Notes: generated by a model from the sequence alone, not told the origin. A stretch of DNA of 64,000 nucleotides from Nocardioides nitrophenolicus (GCF_016907515.1 NZ_JAFBBY010000001.1:4340001-4404000); one strand, 5' to 3'; counted from the stretch's first letter, positions 8,202-16,810 are shown. Made by a program: numbers and translations.

Positions 8202-9965
8202 TTGATCACCGGGGACTTCCTTCCAGGAGGCCCCTCTCTGCATCAGCGATCCGCCGACGAGTTCAGCGCAACCTGGCTGACCGAGGATGACCGTCAGTGG
8301 TACCTGGACCGATTCGGGGACGCAAGGTCCATCCTCGCTGGCCGGCCCCACCGACCCGAGGATCCGAGTTCTGACGACGGCCTGTACTGGCGGCACGTCC
8401 CCTGCACGATGGACGCGCTCCGAGACTCCACCCACCTACGGATCGGTGGCCCCAAGTACGTGGTGTTCCTCAACGTGGACATCGATCTTCCCTTCGATGC
8501 GGCGGAGCAGGCGTTGGCCGCGTTCCCGATCAAGCCCAACCTGTATGGGCAGAACATCGACAGTGGACACGTCCATGCGCAGTGGCGGCTCGCCCACCCC
8601 GTGAACCTTGACAACCCGAGGGAGCGGGCCAACCTCGCGGCCCTTCAGGTGCAGATGACCGCGGCGCTGGACGGCGACCCCGCCTACACCTTCGGCACCG
8701 CCAGGAACCCGCTGGCCAAGAACTCCGACTACGTGTGGTGGCAGAACCACCGGGACGGGCTCACCATCTCGGAGCTCCGGTCGGCCTGCTTCACGATCCT
8801 CCCCGAGGACTTCACCGTCTCTGCGTCGAGCCTGTGGTCATCGGATCGGTCCACCGGCAACCGCCAGCTAGATGGATGCGCCGAGGACCCCCGAGGGTTC
8901 TGGTGGGACGAGTCGGGGCAGTTGATCGCCAGGAGCCGCACGCTGTTCGAGGTTCTCCGGCACGAGGGGTACGAACTCCGCCGATCCGGCCTGGAGGGCA
9001 TCTCCGAGGCGCAGCTCCTGCCCACCGCCGACCGCCTCCTGACGCTGTTCGAGGACATCGAGCCCCATCGGCATCCGGTCCACCGATGCGAAGCCGACGC
9101 CGTGATCCGGTCGGTGGTGAGGTTCTGTAACCAGCGGTACACGCCGGAAGTGGGAGGCCAGCGGGCCATCGAACTTGCGCGACGAGCCAGCGCCGAGGCC
9201 TGGGAGAGCAATCCAGAGCAGATGGAACGCAACCGCCGGGAGTGTGCAATCCCTGCACGGATCGCGGCTAGGGCAGCCCGAGCGTCCCTCGACGCGGCAC
9301 GCATTCGACTTGAGAAGGAGTCGCACCCCGAACTCACTCAGCAGCAGATCGGTGACCGACTCGGGTGCTCCCAACAGAAGGTGTCGCGGGCATTGGCCGA
9401 GGGGTTCGATGACACGGGCTCGGCGCCTGCCGGGCCTCAGGATGAGACCGACCAGTACGACGAGCACGGGCGGGCCGGCTCCGCCGATTCTTCTGATAGG
9501 GACGTCAATGAGTACGCCATGTCCTCCCCCTCGAATACCCGGGTGGAGCAGGTCGCGGAGCTGACCGCGATGGGCCTCACCAACACCGAGATCGCCCATC
9601 TCCTCGACATCTCGATGCGCACCGTCCGCCGACTCCGCGCCGAGGGGGTTGAACTTGGCCAGGATCAGGTCTCCGATGAGCCCGATCAGCCCGCGGAGCA
9701 TCCCGAGAACCGCGCTGACAGCGCCGATCACGTCGTGCCCGCGCCCCGAGACATGGTGCTGGCCGTGTTCAACCTCCCGAACTCAACGACTCCGACGAAC
9801 TCCCACGGGCGTCAAGGGCCCATCCGAAGCGCTCAAGGGGCCCAAGGAGCGCCGCACGGGTCTCAGGTCGATCGTTCGTACTCCGCGAGCGTCACGGGCG
9901 CTCAGGGAGACGCCGCTGGGCATCGCCTCCGCATGCATTGGCGGGATGGCCGTGGGTGGAGCTGA
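8202..9965 (+). CDS. Plasmid-type replication initiator (ColE2/RepA-like replicase)
   Basis: This 587-residue protein matches the replicase family of ColE2-type and actinobacterial theta plasmids: KYVVFLNVDID (about 84-94), PNLYGQNIDSGHVHAQWRL (about 112-130), an ALDGDPAY block and ARNPL. Such proteins prime synthesis at their own origin. A primase-associated helical region follows (RSVVRFCNQRYTPE). The C-terminal half holds two HTH motifs (LTQQQIGDRLGCSQQKVSRAL and LTAMGLTNTEIAHLLDISMRTV), then a low-complexity tail. The start is TTG 8202, weakly supported by GGTAGGTAG. No good ATG lies before the conserved core. It suggests the excised element replicates as a plasmid. Confidence 0.82.
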   Translation: MITGDFLPGGPSLHQRSADEFSATWLTEDDRQWYLDRFGDARSILAGRPHRPEDPSSDDGLYWRHVPCTMDALRDSTHLRIGGPKYVVFLNVDIDLPFDAAEQALAAFPIKPNLYGQNIDSGHVHAQWRLAHPVNLDNPRERANLAALQVQMTAALDGDPAYTFGTARNPLAKNSDYVWWQNHRDGLTISELRSACFTILPEDFTVSASSLWSSDRSTGNRQLDGCAEDPRGFWWDESGQLIARSRTLFEVLRHEGYELRRSGLEGISEAQLLPTADRLLTLFEDIEPHRHPVHRCEADAVIRSVVRFCNQRYTPEVGGQRAIELARRASAEAWESNPEQMERNRRECAIPARIAARAARASLDAARIRLEKESHPELTQQQIGDRLGCSQQKVSRALAEGFDDTGSAPAGPQDETDQYDEHGRAGSADSSDRDVNEYAMSSPSNTRVEQVAELTAMGLTNTEIAHLLDISMRTVRRLRAEGVELGQDQVSDEPDQPAEHPENRADSADHVVPAPRDMVLAVFNLPNSTTPTNSHGRQGPIRSAQGAQGAPHGSQVDRSYSASVTGAQGDAAGHRLRMHWRDGRGWS

Positions 9966-10053
9966 GGTACGTCGCTCGGGAGTGCTCTGCCGCTGGCGCA
10001 CTGGCGAACTACTTTCCTCGCGCTTCGTAGCGATACACCAGAGAGGAATAGGC

Positions 10054-10812
10054 GTGAGGATTGCAGAGGCACGGGATAGGACGGCGTTGTTCGTTCGCTC
10101 CGTGAAGGAACGGACGGTACGCCGGGGCGAGGAGCTGAACTCCTTCGTGTCCTGCTGGCGCGGATCCGAACCGGTGGCGCTGATCGAGGTCTCCGGTGGC
10201 AGAGACGCCCTGGTCCCCGTGTTGCACTTGGCCGCCGTGGGGTTCGGGGCAGACCTTCTGGGGCTCAGCAACGACACGGTGATGGCCACCGAGCCCACTC
10301 ACCCCGAAACGGGGATTCCCTGGGAGCCGGGACAGATCACGGAGTACGTCGCAGCACAACCGGAGCGGGCGAAGCGGTTCACCAGGGAGATGTTGATGAC
10401 CCTCGTTGTCAACAGGGCGGGCGACTCCACCCACGTGGTGCAGGCCTACGAGACCGTTCCCTCGCCGCTGGTCAGGGGACGGACGGAGATCAAGTGGTTG
10501 AACTGGGAACCGCCGGACGGCGATGTCCAGGTCTGCGGATTTCTGCCCGACGTGATGACCGAGGTCATGATGGAACCCACCCTCGACCTTCTCCTTGCCC
10601 GAAACGGATACCCGGTCGCTCAAACCGAGAACTGGCGGGACCACGCAGACCTCGCCACCCTTCGCTCGGCAACGCAGCAGCTCGGAGACAAGGGTCTGCG
10701 CATCTTGTTGTTCGCCGAGCCTGACACGGATCGGCAGCGCCTGTTCCAGCGCCGACTTGGTCCAGGGCAGGTGGTCGAACCGCCGGATCTCGGCGGCGAT
10801 CTTCGGAGTTGA
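10054..10812 (+). CDS. Hypothetical protein, paralogue of the 10866-11639 gene
   Basis: This 252-residue protein of unknown function starts with GTG at 10054, preceded by GAGAGGAATA. It shares blocks with the convergent neighbour: FGADLLGLSND, HPETGIPWEPGQ, RGRTEIKWLNWEPP and WRDHADLATLR. No catalytic motif, signal peptide or membrane segment is visible. The long open frame upstream (from 9649) is a shadow of the replicase. It lies directly after rep, and the duplicated arrangement suggests an element-specific function. Confidence 0.65.
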   Translation: MRIAEARDRTALFVRSVKERTVRRGEELNSFVSCWRGSEPVALIEVSGGRDALVPVLHLAAVGFGADLLGLSNDTVMATEPTHPETGIPWEPGQITEYVAAQPERAKRFTREMLMTLVVNRAGDSTHVVQAYETVPSPLVRGRTEIKWLNWEPPDGDVQVCGFLPDVMTEVMMEPTLDLLLARNGYPVAQTENWRDHADLATLRSATQQLGDKGLRILLFAEPDTDRQRLFQRRLGPGQVVEPPDLGGDLRS

Positions 10813-10865
10813 GGCAACTCTTGCGATAGCCGCGCGTAGGACAGGGCGAATTGGGCCGAGACGTG

Positions 10866-11639
10866 TCACCTCGACGAGGTCTGCGGCCCGGCGTCGCGCC
10901 GCAGCTCGTTGATGTCCTTGGGTTCCATCAGTTCGTCGGGGCGGAGGTGTGTGCTCAGCAGGCGCTCCCGCTCGCTGCCCGCCTCGGCGAACATGGTCAC
11001 CTCGACCGACGCACCAAACCGCCGGGAGGCTTCCCGCGCGGTCACGAGGTCCAGGTGGTCCCGCCACATCGGAGTCTCGGAGATGGCAATGCCCGCCCGA
11101 ATCAGCTCGACATCAGCCGTCGGTCTTCCAAGGATCGAGTGCACTTCGGCATCGACGTAGCGGTCCATGGACGCCTGAGGGGGCTCCCAATCCAGCCACT
11201 GGATCGCCGTCCGACCTCTCGATGTTCGTGATGGGGCGGTCCGGTATGCCTGCATGTAGGTGAAGTAGTTGTCGGCTCTGTTGTAGGCAGTGGTGGCGAT
11301 GAGGCATCGGAACTCTGCTGGCGACCTTTCCGGGTGCCGCTGGGTGTAGGCATCGAGCTCGCCGTGTTGCCACGGCATCCCAGTGTCAGGATGGTTCAGC
11401 AACTCGGTGGCCCAGACGTCCGTCGACAGCGTCACGATGTCAGCTCCGAAACCGGACGCAGCGAGATCAGTGGCCTCCAGCAGGAGGTCTCGATCGCTGG
11501 TGACCGTGAACATGCAGATCTGGGAGTCTCCGCGGAACGCCGTCACCACATGCCCCATCACTTGGCCGCGCTGGATGCGGTCCTCCTTCATCCTCCGCAC
11601 ATAGACCGCGGTCATCGCAGTCGCTTCGACCAGTCTCAT
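10866..11639 (-). CDS. Hypothetical protein, paralogue of the 10054-10812 gene
   Basis: This 257-residue protein starts at ATG 11639, overlapping the upstream stop by 4 bp. Shared blocks with its paralogue are FGADIVTLSTD, HPDTGMPWQHGE, RGRTAIQWLDWEPP and WRDHLDLVTAREA. Both have an N-terminal VRxxKxxRxxRG-like stretch (YVRRMKEDRIQRG here; FVRSVKERTVRRG there). Function is unknown. It is the last gene of a three-gene minus-strand operon, in contrast to its stand-alone plus-strand paralogue. Confidence 0.65.
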   Translation of the reverse strand: MRLVEATAMTAVYVRRMKEDRIQRGQVMGHVVTAFRGDSQICMFTVTSDRDLLLEATDLAASGFGADIVTLSTDVWATELLNHPDTGMPWQHGELDAYTQRHPERSPAEFRCLIATTAYNRADNYFTYMQAYRTAPSRTSRGRTAIQWLDWEPPQASMDRYVDAEVHSILGRPTADVELIRAGIAISETPMWRDHLDLVTAREASRRFGASVEVTMFAEAGSERERLLSTHLRPDELMEPKDINELRRDAGPQTSSR

Positions 11640-12091
11640 CGCGGTGCCTGCCTCGGCTCCTTGGAACCGCCGCCGATGCCTTGGAAGGACCAATCCGCTT
11701 CGCCGCTGACAGCGACGGCGATCACCCGGAGACCCCTCGGAACCGCTGCTTGAAGGATCCGGACCATGAACTCGCCATCCGTCTCCGAGTCGCTTGGGCT
11801 CATCTGCCGGTCCTTAGTGGCGACGTTCCAGAGGAGTTGCTGGAACCGACGGATCGTTTCCGTGGTGACGCCCTGCTTCTCCAACTCGGCTTCCAGAGCG
11901 GACACCTCTGACTCCGCGGGCCGTTGCTCCATGTAGGGACCGTCGATCAGCGAGGGCATCACCTCAAGGGTGTGCTGGCTGCAGAACCCGATGCTGACCT
12001 CGCCCGAGGCGCGGTGCATCCCGAGCACGTACTCGGCGGGCTCCCCACACTGGATGACGCAGCAGGTCTCGCGCGGCGCAGGCGCGGTCAC
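11636..12091 (-). CDS. Hypothetical protein, middle gene of a coupled operon
   Basis: This 151-residue protein starts with GTG at 12091 (GTGA overlap with the upstream stop) and its own stop overlaps the next start. The N-terminus has paired cysteines and histidines (CCVIQCGEPAEY, then GFCSQHTLE), which could form a zinc site. The middle is helical (EVSALEAELEKQGVTTETIRRFQQLL). The C-terminus ends in a Gly-rich tail. No family is recognised. Confidence 0.6.
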   Translation of the reverse strand: MTAPAPRETCCVIQCGEPAEYVLGMHRASGEVSIGFCSQHTLEVMPSLIDGPYMEQRPAESEVSALEAELEKQGVTTETIRRFQQLLWNVATKDRQMSPSDSETDGEFMVRILQAAVPRGLRVIAVAVSGEADWSFQGIGGGSKEPRQAPR

Positions 12092-12387
12092 TGTTGGGCC
12101 TCGCGGGACGTGGAGTCGGCGGGGAAGGTCACAAGCGGGGTGTCCAAGCGATTGGCCAGCGTGGCGAGGTCGATGTAGCCCTCGAGGTAGTCCGCGACCG
12201 CTGCTCGGTCCTTGCCGCTCAGGACTTGGCCGGCTCCCTCCATCACAGTCTTGATGTGCTCGATGTTCCTAAGTCGTTGGCGGTGGTCGCGTGCGCAGGA
12301 GGTGCACCGATAGCCATCTGGTCCGGGAGCGGGGGTGTTCGAGCTGTCCACGTCACCGCAGCCTTCGCAGAATCTGCGCCTCGCCAT
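12088..12387 (-). CDS. Small zinc-ribbon-like protein
   Basis: This 99-residue protein has two CxxC knuckles, FCEGCGD and CTSCARDH, spaced about 22 residues, followed by a helix (RQRLRNIEHIKTVMEG). The pattern fits a treble-clef or ribbon zinc finger in a small element protein. ATG 12387 (MARRRFCEGCGD) is chosen; an upstream TTG at 12405 is possible. It is the first gene of a three-gene minus-strand operon with 4-bp overlaps. Confidence 0.6.
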   Translation of the reverse strand: MARRRFCEGCGDVDSSNTPAPGPDGYRCTSCARDHRQRLRNIEHIKTVMEGAGQVLSGKDRAAVADYLEGYIDLATLANRLDTPLVTFPADSTSREAQQ

Positions 12388-12649
12388 CAGATGACCGTCC
12401 TGCAATAGGACGGCGTTGAATGAATCCCCATCTGTAAAGTCCTCCAGATAATCAACTCGACCAAGTCGATTTCGAGATTAGTCGGCGATATCAGTACGGA
12501 TAGTCCACGGCACCATTGCACTGGTTTGGGGCGTGCTGTTTGACGAGCGGCTTCTCATGGCAAGATCCCCAGCACTCCCGTCGATGGGTTGGCGGTGAGT
12601 TGTCAGCCGCGCAGGTTGAGGGACTGTTCGGTGCTCTGGGGAGGGAGTT

Positions 12650-13702
12650 GTGAAAATGACCGTGGCGTGGTGGGGCAAGGTCGCAGGCACCGTGCTGGGA
12701 CTCGCGGTGCTGGGCGGATCGCTGTCTCCAGCCTCACCCGCCGAGGCAGCCGGCGATGTCCGCAGTGATGTCGTTCTGTGCAAGCCCACTGCCTTCATCG
12801 CGATGCTCGCTCCCGCAGGCAGCTCGGTAGCAGTGAGTGGCCAGAGCCTTTCCAAGAAGGGCGTCCGTCGATCAGGCGGTCAGATCCGAGCCACGATGTC
12901 TGCCACCGGGACGGTGACCACCACCGCCACCTACGAGGCTGAGGGCGAGGTCACCAGGTGCGACGGCAGTGGTCCCGCCAAGGAGACGCTGACGGTGAAG
13001 GTCACGGCCAATGCTTCGTCCGCTGTTGCAGCGAAGGCCTCCGTCAAGGGTCGCTCCAAGAAGGCGGCCTACCGTGCAGCCAAGAAGGCGGTCCGGGCGA
13101 AGCTGCGAGACAAGGGCGTTGATGCCAATGCTCCTGTGATCAAGGCGAATGCCCGTGCTGACGCAACGGAGTTGTTGCTGGCCAAGGCTGGCGGCCCGAC
13201 GGTGGGACCGTCCCTTCCGTCGGCAGAGGCGCTGAAGTACCTCGAGGACCGCATGTTTGACCTGATCAACGTCCAGCGGTCCCAGAACATGGGGACCTGG
13301 AACGGTCAGCCCGTGGCGCTGAGTCCGTGGAAGCGGCTGCCTGAGATCGAACCCGCTGGCAGGGCTTGGGCGCAGCACCTGATCGACAACAACCTGCCGC
13401 TGGCGCACCCATCCAGCGCCGAGATCAAGGCCGATGGGGATGCGCTGGGCTGTAACCAGCGACCCGGCGGGTTCCCGAACGCCTTCTCAGAGGCGTTGGC
13501 CACCACCCGATACCCCCAGGACATGGAAGCCGTGGCCCAGGAGACGGTCCAGGCTTGGATGGCCTCGCCTAGTCACCGCGCGATCCTGCTGTCCTACGCC
13601 GACACCTATGCGGGGGTGGCCAGCGCCTTCGCCGTCGATGGTGGGGGAGTGGTCGCTCTCCGGACCGCTGCCGCGGACTGCTCCAACATCACGGGGTACT
13701 GA
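12650..13702 (+). CDS. Secreted CAP/SCP-domain protein
   Basis: This 350-residue exported protein has a signal peptide (VAGTVLGLAVLGG, cleavage near SPAEAAG). A beta-rich N-terminal region of unknown type is followed by a Lys/Ala-rich helical stretch (about 125-180). A C-terminal CAP domain follows (MFDLINVQRS, AWAQHLIDNNLPLAHPSS, EALATTR, ETVQAWMASPSHRAILL). CAP proteins are secreted, often lipid- or wall-related, with unsettled activity in bacteria. GTG 12650 (or ATG 12656) follows GGGGAGGGAG. It neighbours the sortase and wall-protein genes, so an extracellular role in the same surface module is inferred. Confidence 0.82.
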   Translation: MKMTVAWWGKVAGTVLGLAVLGGSLSPASPAEAAGDVRSDVVLCKPTAFIAMLAPAGSSVAVSGQSLSKKGVRRSGGQIRATMSATGTVTTTATYEAEGEVTRCDGSGPAKETLTVKVTANASSAVAAKASVKGRSKKAAYRAAKKAVRAKLRDKGVDANAPVIKANARADATELLLAKAGGPTVGPSLPSAEALKYLEDRMFDLINVQRSQNMGTWNGQPVALSPWKRLPEIEPAGRAWAQHLIDNNLPLAHPSSAEIKADGDALGCNQRPGGFPNAFSEALATTRYPQDMEAVAQETVQAWMASPSHRAILLSYADTYAGVASAFAVDGGGVVALRTAAADCSNITGY

Positions 13703-13748
13703 GAAGCCGTTCCGTTGAACTGTCGGAGCCCGGTGGCACCATCACTTT

Positions 13749-13943
13749 ATGGATCTGTTCGACGGACTTGAGGCCGTGCGGTGGTGCGGCCGTAGGGCGC
13801 GAGACATCGTGGCCCTCGGCCTGTTCCTCTGGATCCTGGTCGACCGCGAGTCCTTCGTGGATGTGTTCATGGCCGCCGCAGCGCACCGTGCTGAAGGGAT
13901 CGCCGAGACATTCATCGACACGCTGCCTCTGCCGGGGGACTGA
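13749..13943 (+). CDS. Small hypothetical membrane-associated protein
   Basis: This 64-residue frame has one hydrophobic stretch (DIVALGLFLWILV) after a charged start and no recognised family. No strong Shine-Dalgarno is visible, so expression is uncertain. It sits 46 bp after the CAP gene on the same strand and is convergent with the sortase gene. Confidence 0.4.
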   Translation: MDLFDGLEAVRWCGRRARDIVALGLFLWILVDRESFVDVFMAAAAHRAEGIAETFIDTLPLPGD

Positions 13944-13967
13944 TACGGGAGAACACCGAGTTGGGCG

Positions 13968-14624
13968 CTACTTGCTCGGCCCCTCAATCGGCTCCATCTC
14001 CACCACAAGGTTGCTTCGGTAGTGGAATCGCCCCGAAGAGTAGCTGATCCGGTCGTAGCAGGTGATCAGGCGCAGGACCCGCTTCTTGCCTGGCAGGAAC
14101 ACCCCGCGGGGCAGAGACTCCTTCGGGGTCTGCCAGATCTTGGTGACCTTCCAGGTGCGGATCCGTCCCTGCTTGTCCCGGGTGGTCCCGGTCATTCCTC
14201 GGCGTGCGTTCCAGATGCTCTTGAACGCACCCGGACGGTCATGTGGATCAGACACGTGGCCGATGAGCACCGTTGTGCTGGGCTTCCTGGCCTCCAGCTT
14301 GGCTCCCCAGATCCCTCCGCGGTTGATGTCCGATGGCGGGGTGAACACCGAGCCCTGGAATCGGATGGGGTTGAGGCCAGCGTCCAGCCCGACGGCGGGG
14401 ATGGAGATGGCCGTCCCCTTCGTCAGGGGTGCCGTGGACGTCGTCCCTCGCCGTGCCTGTGCCGTCGAGGATTCCTCCACGGGGCGGGGCACAACGGAGC
14501 GGTCTTCCACCGACGGAGCGTCACGGAGGTTCGTCAGCGCCGTCGCAGAGGTGAGGCCTCCGACGGTGCACAGCGTTAGTGCCGCTGCGCTCAGGGCCGC
14601 GGTGGTTCGGCTGGTTCTACGCAT
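13968..14624 (-). CDS. Class F-like sortase
   Basis: This 218-residue exported transpeptidase-like protein has an N-terminal signal anchor (ALSAAALTLCTVGGLTSA), a spacer rich in Ser/Thr/Pro, and a sortase barrel. The expected catalytic residues are visible: His123 (LIGHVSD), Cys189 (LRLITCYD) and Arg203 (HYRSNLVV). Sortases cleave a C-terminal sorting signal and join the protein to peptidoglycan or pilin. AGAGGAGAA precedes ATG 14624. It follows the SpaA-like wall-protein gene on the same strand, which makes that protein the likely substrate. Confidence 0.85.
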   Translation of the reverse strand: MRRTSRTTAALSAAALTLCTVGGLTSATALTNLRDAPSVEDRSVVPRPVEESSTAQARRGTTSTAPLTKGTAISIPAVGLDAGLNPIRFQGSVFTPPSDINRGGIWGAKLEARKPSTTVLIGHVSDPHDRPGAFKSIWNARRGMTGTTRDKQGRIRTWKVTKIWQTPKESLPRGVFLPGKKRVLRLITCYDRISYSSGRFHYRSNLVVEMEPIEGPSK

Positions 14625-14648
14625 CTCATTTCTCCTCTGGAATAGGAG

Positions 14649-14694
14649 CGGGCCTGGACGAGGAAAGGAAGGTGGTCCAACTCGTCCGGGCCCG
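14649..14694. terminator. Hairpin between wall-protein and sortase genes
   Basis: Arms CGGGCCTGGACGAG (14649-14662) and CTCGTCCGGGCCCG (14681-14694) pair with one imperfect position. It lies after the wall-protein gene and before the downstream sortase start, so it may reduce read-through and set the substrate-to-enzyme ratio. Confidence 0.5.
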
Positions 14695-14714
14695 CGGATT
14701 GGGGAGGGGCTACC

Positions 14715-15857
14715 TCAGAGGACGCGGCGTCGCAGTGCCAGCGCTCCTGCACCGAGCCCGGACAGCAGTGCGGCGGAGCCGCCGAGCAGCGGGAGTGGCG
14801 AGTTCCCGGAGTCGCTGTTGTCCTGGGTGGAGAGGTAGCCGCTTCCCCCGGCGGGGGCGTACGGGTGCTGAGGGACCTTCGGACCCTTCGGGGTCTTGAT
14901 GACGTGGAACATCTTCGGCGCCTTGGGCTTCTTCGGCTCCTCAGGAGTGTTCGGCGTCCTCGGGGTCTCCGGCTCCTTGGAGTTCTTCACCTCGAGAACC
15001 TGGCTGGTCGGCTCGATGTGGGGAGCGAAGTTGACGGTCCCGCCAGCTCGGACATACCCCTGCGGAGCGGACGTCTCCTCGACGACCAGGTCCCCGCAGG
15101 GAGTGAGGTCCGTCCTCAGCCCCCAGGACGCGAACTCGGCAGAACCGTCAGCTCCGGTGGTCACCTCGTACTCGTGGGTGGCCTGGCCGAGCGCGGCCAC
15201 CGCGGCGTGGTTGGCCGCAGTCGAGGGCTCCGGGTACAGGGCGTCCACCCAGGAGTTGCCGACGCTGTCTAGGTACAGCGTGTCCTTCTCGTTGCTCCAC
15301 TTGCTGGCCAGTGCGTTGAAGTCGGCCGCGGCACCGGATGCCTGGGCAGCCTGGGCGTCGGCGATGAACTGGTTCCACGTGGCGACGACCGAGTCCGCCT
15401 TGGAGGACACGGGGTTGCCCGCGGCTCCGTCATCGTCGGCCAGCCCACCGACCGTGTTGGCAGCGGCAACCGCCGCCTGCAACCTCGTGATCCAGTCCCC
15501 GAGATCGAGGCCCATCGACCACGCCGTCGCCCGCGCCGCCTCGTATGCCTCGATCGCCTTCCGCTCGGGTGAGTTCGCGATGGCATCGGAGGCCTGGGTG
15601 GCGGCTTCCTGGTAGGTGGCCGAGACGGTGGCCCGCTGCTCTGGGGTCATCAGCCACACGTCCTCGGGGGCGGTGATCTTGAACTTGGCTCCGGCGAGGG
15701 GAGCGCCGTTGGCGGAGTCCACCTTGTTGATCCGCAGGTTGAAGTCGCACTTGGCGCCCTTGCCGCCGTCTGCGTGGGCCGGTGCGACTCCAGCGAATGC
15801 GAGCCCTCCGGCTCCGATGATGGTCGCCGCAACTCCGGCGACGGTGCGCGTACGCAT
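14715..15857 (-). CDS. Sortase-anchored SpaA-type surface protein with a helical insert
   Basis: This 380-residue wall protein begins with a signal peptide (GVAATIIGAGGLAFAGVAPAHA). A prealbumin-like (SpaA/Cna-B) domain starts with RINKVDSANGAPLAGAKFKI. It is interrupted by about 150 Ala-rich residues, probably helical (EAATQASDAIANSPERKAIE), and resumes at TTGADGSAEFASWG with the E-box LVVEETSAPQGY. The Lys of INKVDS and the E-box Glu could form an isopeptide bond, as in known pilins. A Pro/Lys linker leads to a hydrophobic helix and RRR tail. No LPxTG is visible; LSTQD is the nearest sorting-like motif. ATG 15857 follows AAAGGAA. Confidence 0.8.
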   Translation of the reverse strand: MRTRTVAGVAATIIGAGGLAFAGVAPAHADGGKGAKCDFNLRINKVDSANGAPLAGAKFKITAPEDVWLMTPEQRATVSATYQEAATQASDAIANSPERKAIEAYEAARATAWSMGLDLGDWITRLQAAVAAANTVGGLADDDGAAGNPVSSKADSVVATWNQFIADAQAAQASGAAADFNALASKWSNEKDTLYLDSVGNSWVDALYPEPSTAANHAAVAALGQATHEYEVTTGADGSAEFASWGLRTDLTPCGDLVVEETSAPQGYVRAGGTVNFAPHIEPTSQVLEVKNSKEPETPRTPNTPEEPKKPKAPKMFHVIKTPKGPKVPQHPYAPAGGSGYLSTQDNSDSGNSPLPLLGGSAALLSGLGAGALALRRRVL

Positions 15858-15919
15858 AGGTGATTCCTTTCGGGTGTTCGTTCCTTCGGCCATCGGTTGG
15901 CGGAGGGCGGGGAAGCTGT

Positions 15920-16099
15920 TCATTCGGAGTCCGAGAGGTAGGCGCGGAGTGCCTGAACCTGCTCCATGGAGATCCGGATCTGTCCGTTGGGATGGCGGAT
16001 TACCTCGACTGATCCGGTCCTGATCCAGCGGTACAAAGTTGAGGCCGCGATCCCCAGGGAGATCGCGGCCTTTGGAACGGTCAGGAGTTGGCTGGTCAT
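15920..16099 (-). CDS. Small MerR/excisionase-type HTH protein
   Basis: This 59-residue DNA-binding protein has LLTVPKAAISLGIAASTLYRWIR followed by a wing (EVIRHPNGQIRISMEQVQAL). GGAGG lies 5 nt before ATG 16099. It sits between the second sortase-like gene and the SpaA-like gene on the same strand, so it probably regulates this surface operon or is another element regulator. Confidence 0.75.
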   Translation of the reverse strand: MTSQLLTVPKAAISLGIAASTLYRWIRTGSVEVIRHPNGQIRISMEQVQALRAYLSDSE

Positions 16100-16174
16100 C
16101 GCCACCTCCGCTTTCGAATGGTGGGTGGGCGGGACTCACGCCGCCGTGTCGAAGGCTCATGGCTTCGGGACACT

Positions 16175-16750
16175 TCAGCTGACGTGGGAGAACCGGGCAG
16201 TGACGACGACCCGCATCGGGCCCTTGCCGCAGGTGACGAGGACCAGACGTCGGTACTTGGCTCCGGTGTTGTAGATCGCATCAGCGATCTGGGTGGTCTG
16301 CTCCCGGATGCGCTGGACCTTGGTGATCTCCCAGTGGACCTTCGTCAAGCCTCTGTCATGTGGAAGGGAGACGACGACGCTCCTGCCGACCTTTGCCCGA
16401 GGAAGCTCCTTGAATGCGAGGTAGTTGTGGGCCAACAGCAGGGTCGAGCAGGAGTCCCGGTCGAGGTTTTTGACGGTCTTGGCGGACAGCGGGCAGGTCC
16501 CGCCTGCCTCCTTGATGTTGATCACCCCAACCTGGCTGCGTCCCTTTGGCACCGGGAAGACGGAAGGGAACCGCCGCAGGGTGTACGGCTTCAGGGACGC
16601 GCTGACGTTGGTGCCCACGACCCGTATGTGGGCACCTGCGCCCGGACGAGGGGCAGATGAGGGTGAGTCGTCCTGGGCGTGCGCAGCCGTCGGCAGCATC
16701 AACCCAGCTCCCATGGCCGCTACCGCCAATAGTCGAGGGAAGTTCCTCAT
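16175..16750 (-). CDS. Second secreted sortase-like protein
   Basis: This 191-residue protein has a signal peptide (LLAVAAMGAGLMLPTAAHA) and the sortase pattern: His108 (LLLAHNYLAF), Cys174 (LVLVTCGKG) and a following Arg (PMRVVVTARF). Two additional cysteines (GGTCPLSA and DSCSTLL, near 86 and 101) could form a disulfide. It is diverged from the first sortase, with no close similarity outside the active-site blocks. AAGGAGA precedes ATG 16750. It appears to head the surface operon. Whether it anchors or polymerises the SpaA-like protein is unknown. Confidence 0.75.
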   Translation of the reverse strand: MRNFPRLLAVAAMGAGLMLPTAAHAQDDSPSSAPRPGAGAHIRVVGTNVSASLKPYTLRRFPSVFPVPKGRSQVGVINIKEAGGTCPLSAKTVKNLDRDSCSTLLLAHNYLAFKELPRAKVGRSVVVSLPHDRGLTKVHWEITKVQRIREQTTQIADAIYNTGAKYRRLVLVTCGKGPMRVVVTARFSHVS

Positions 16751-16810
16751 CGCATTCTCCTTGAATAGCATCATCTTGAAGTACCAACGCTCGATATTGA
16801 GCGCTCTTAG

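Noticed and set aside
10075..12418. Direct repeat ATAGGACGGCGTTG at 10075 and 12405
   Set aside because: One copy is inside a coding region, there are only two copies, and there is no associated structure; probably chance.
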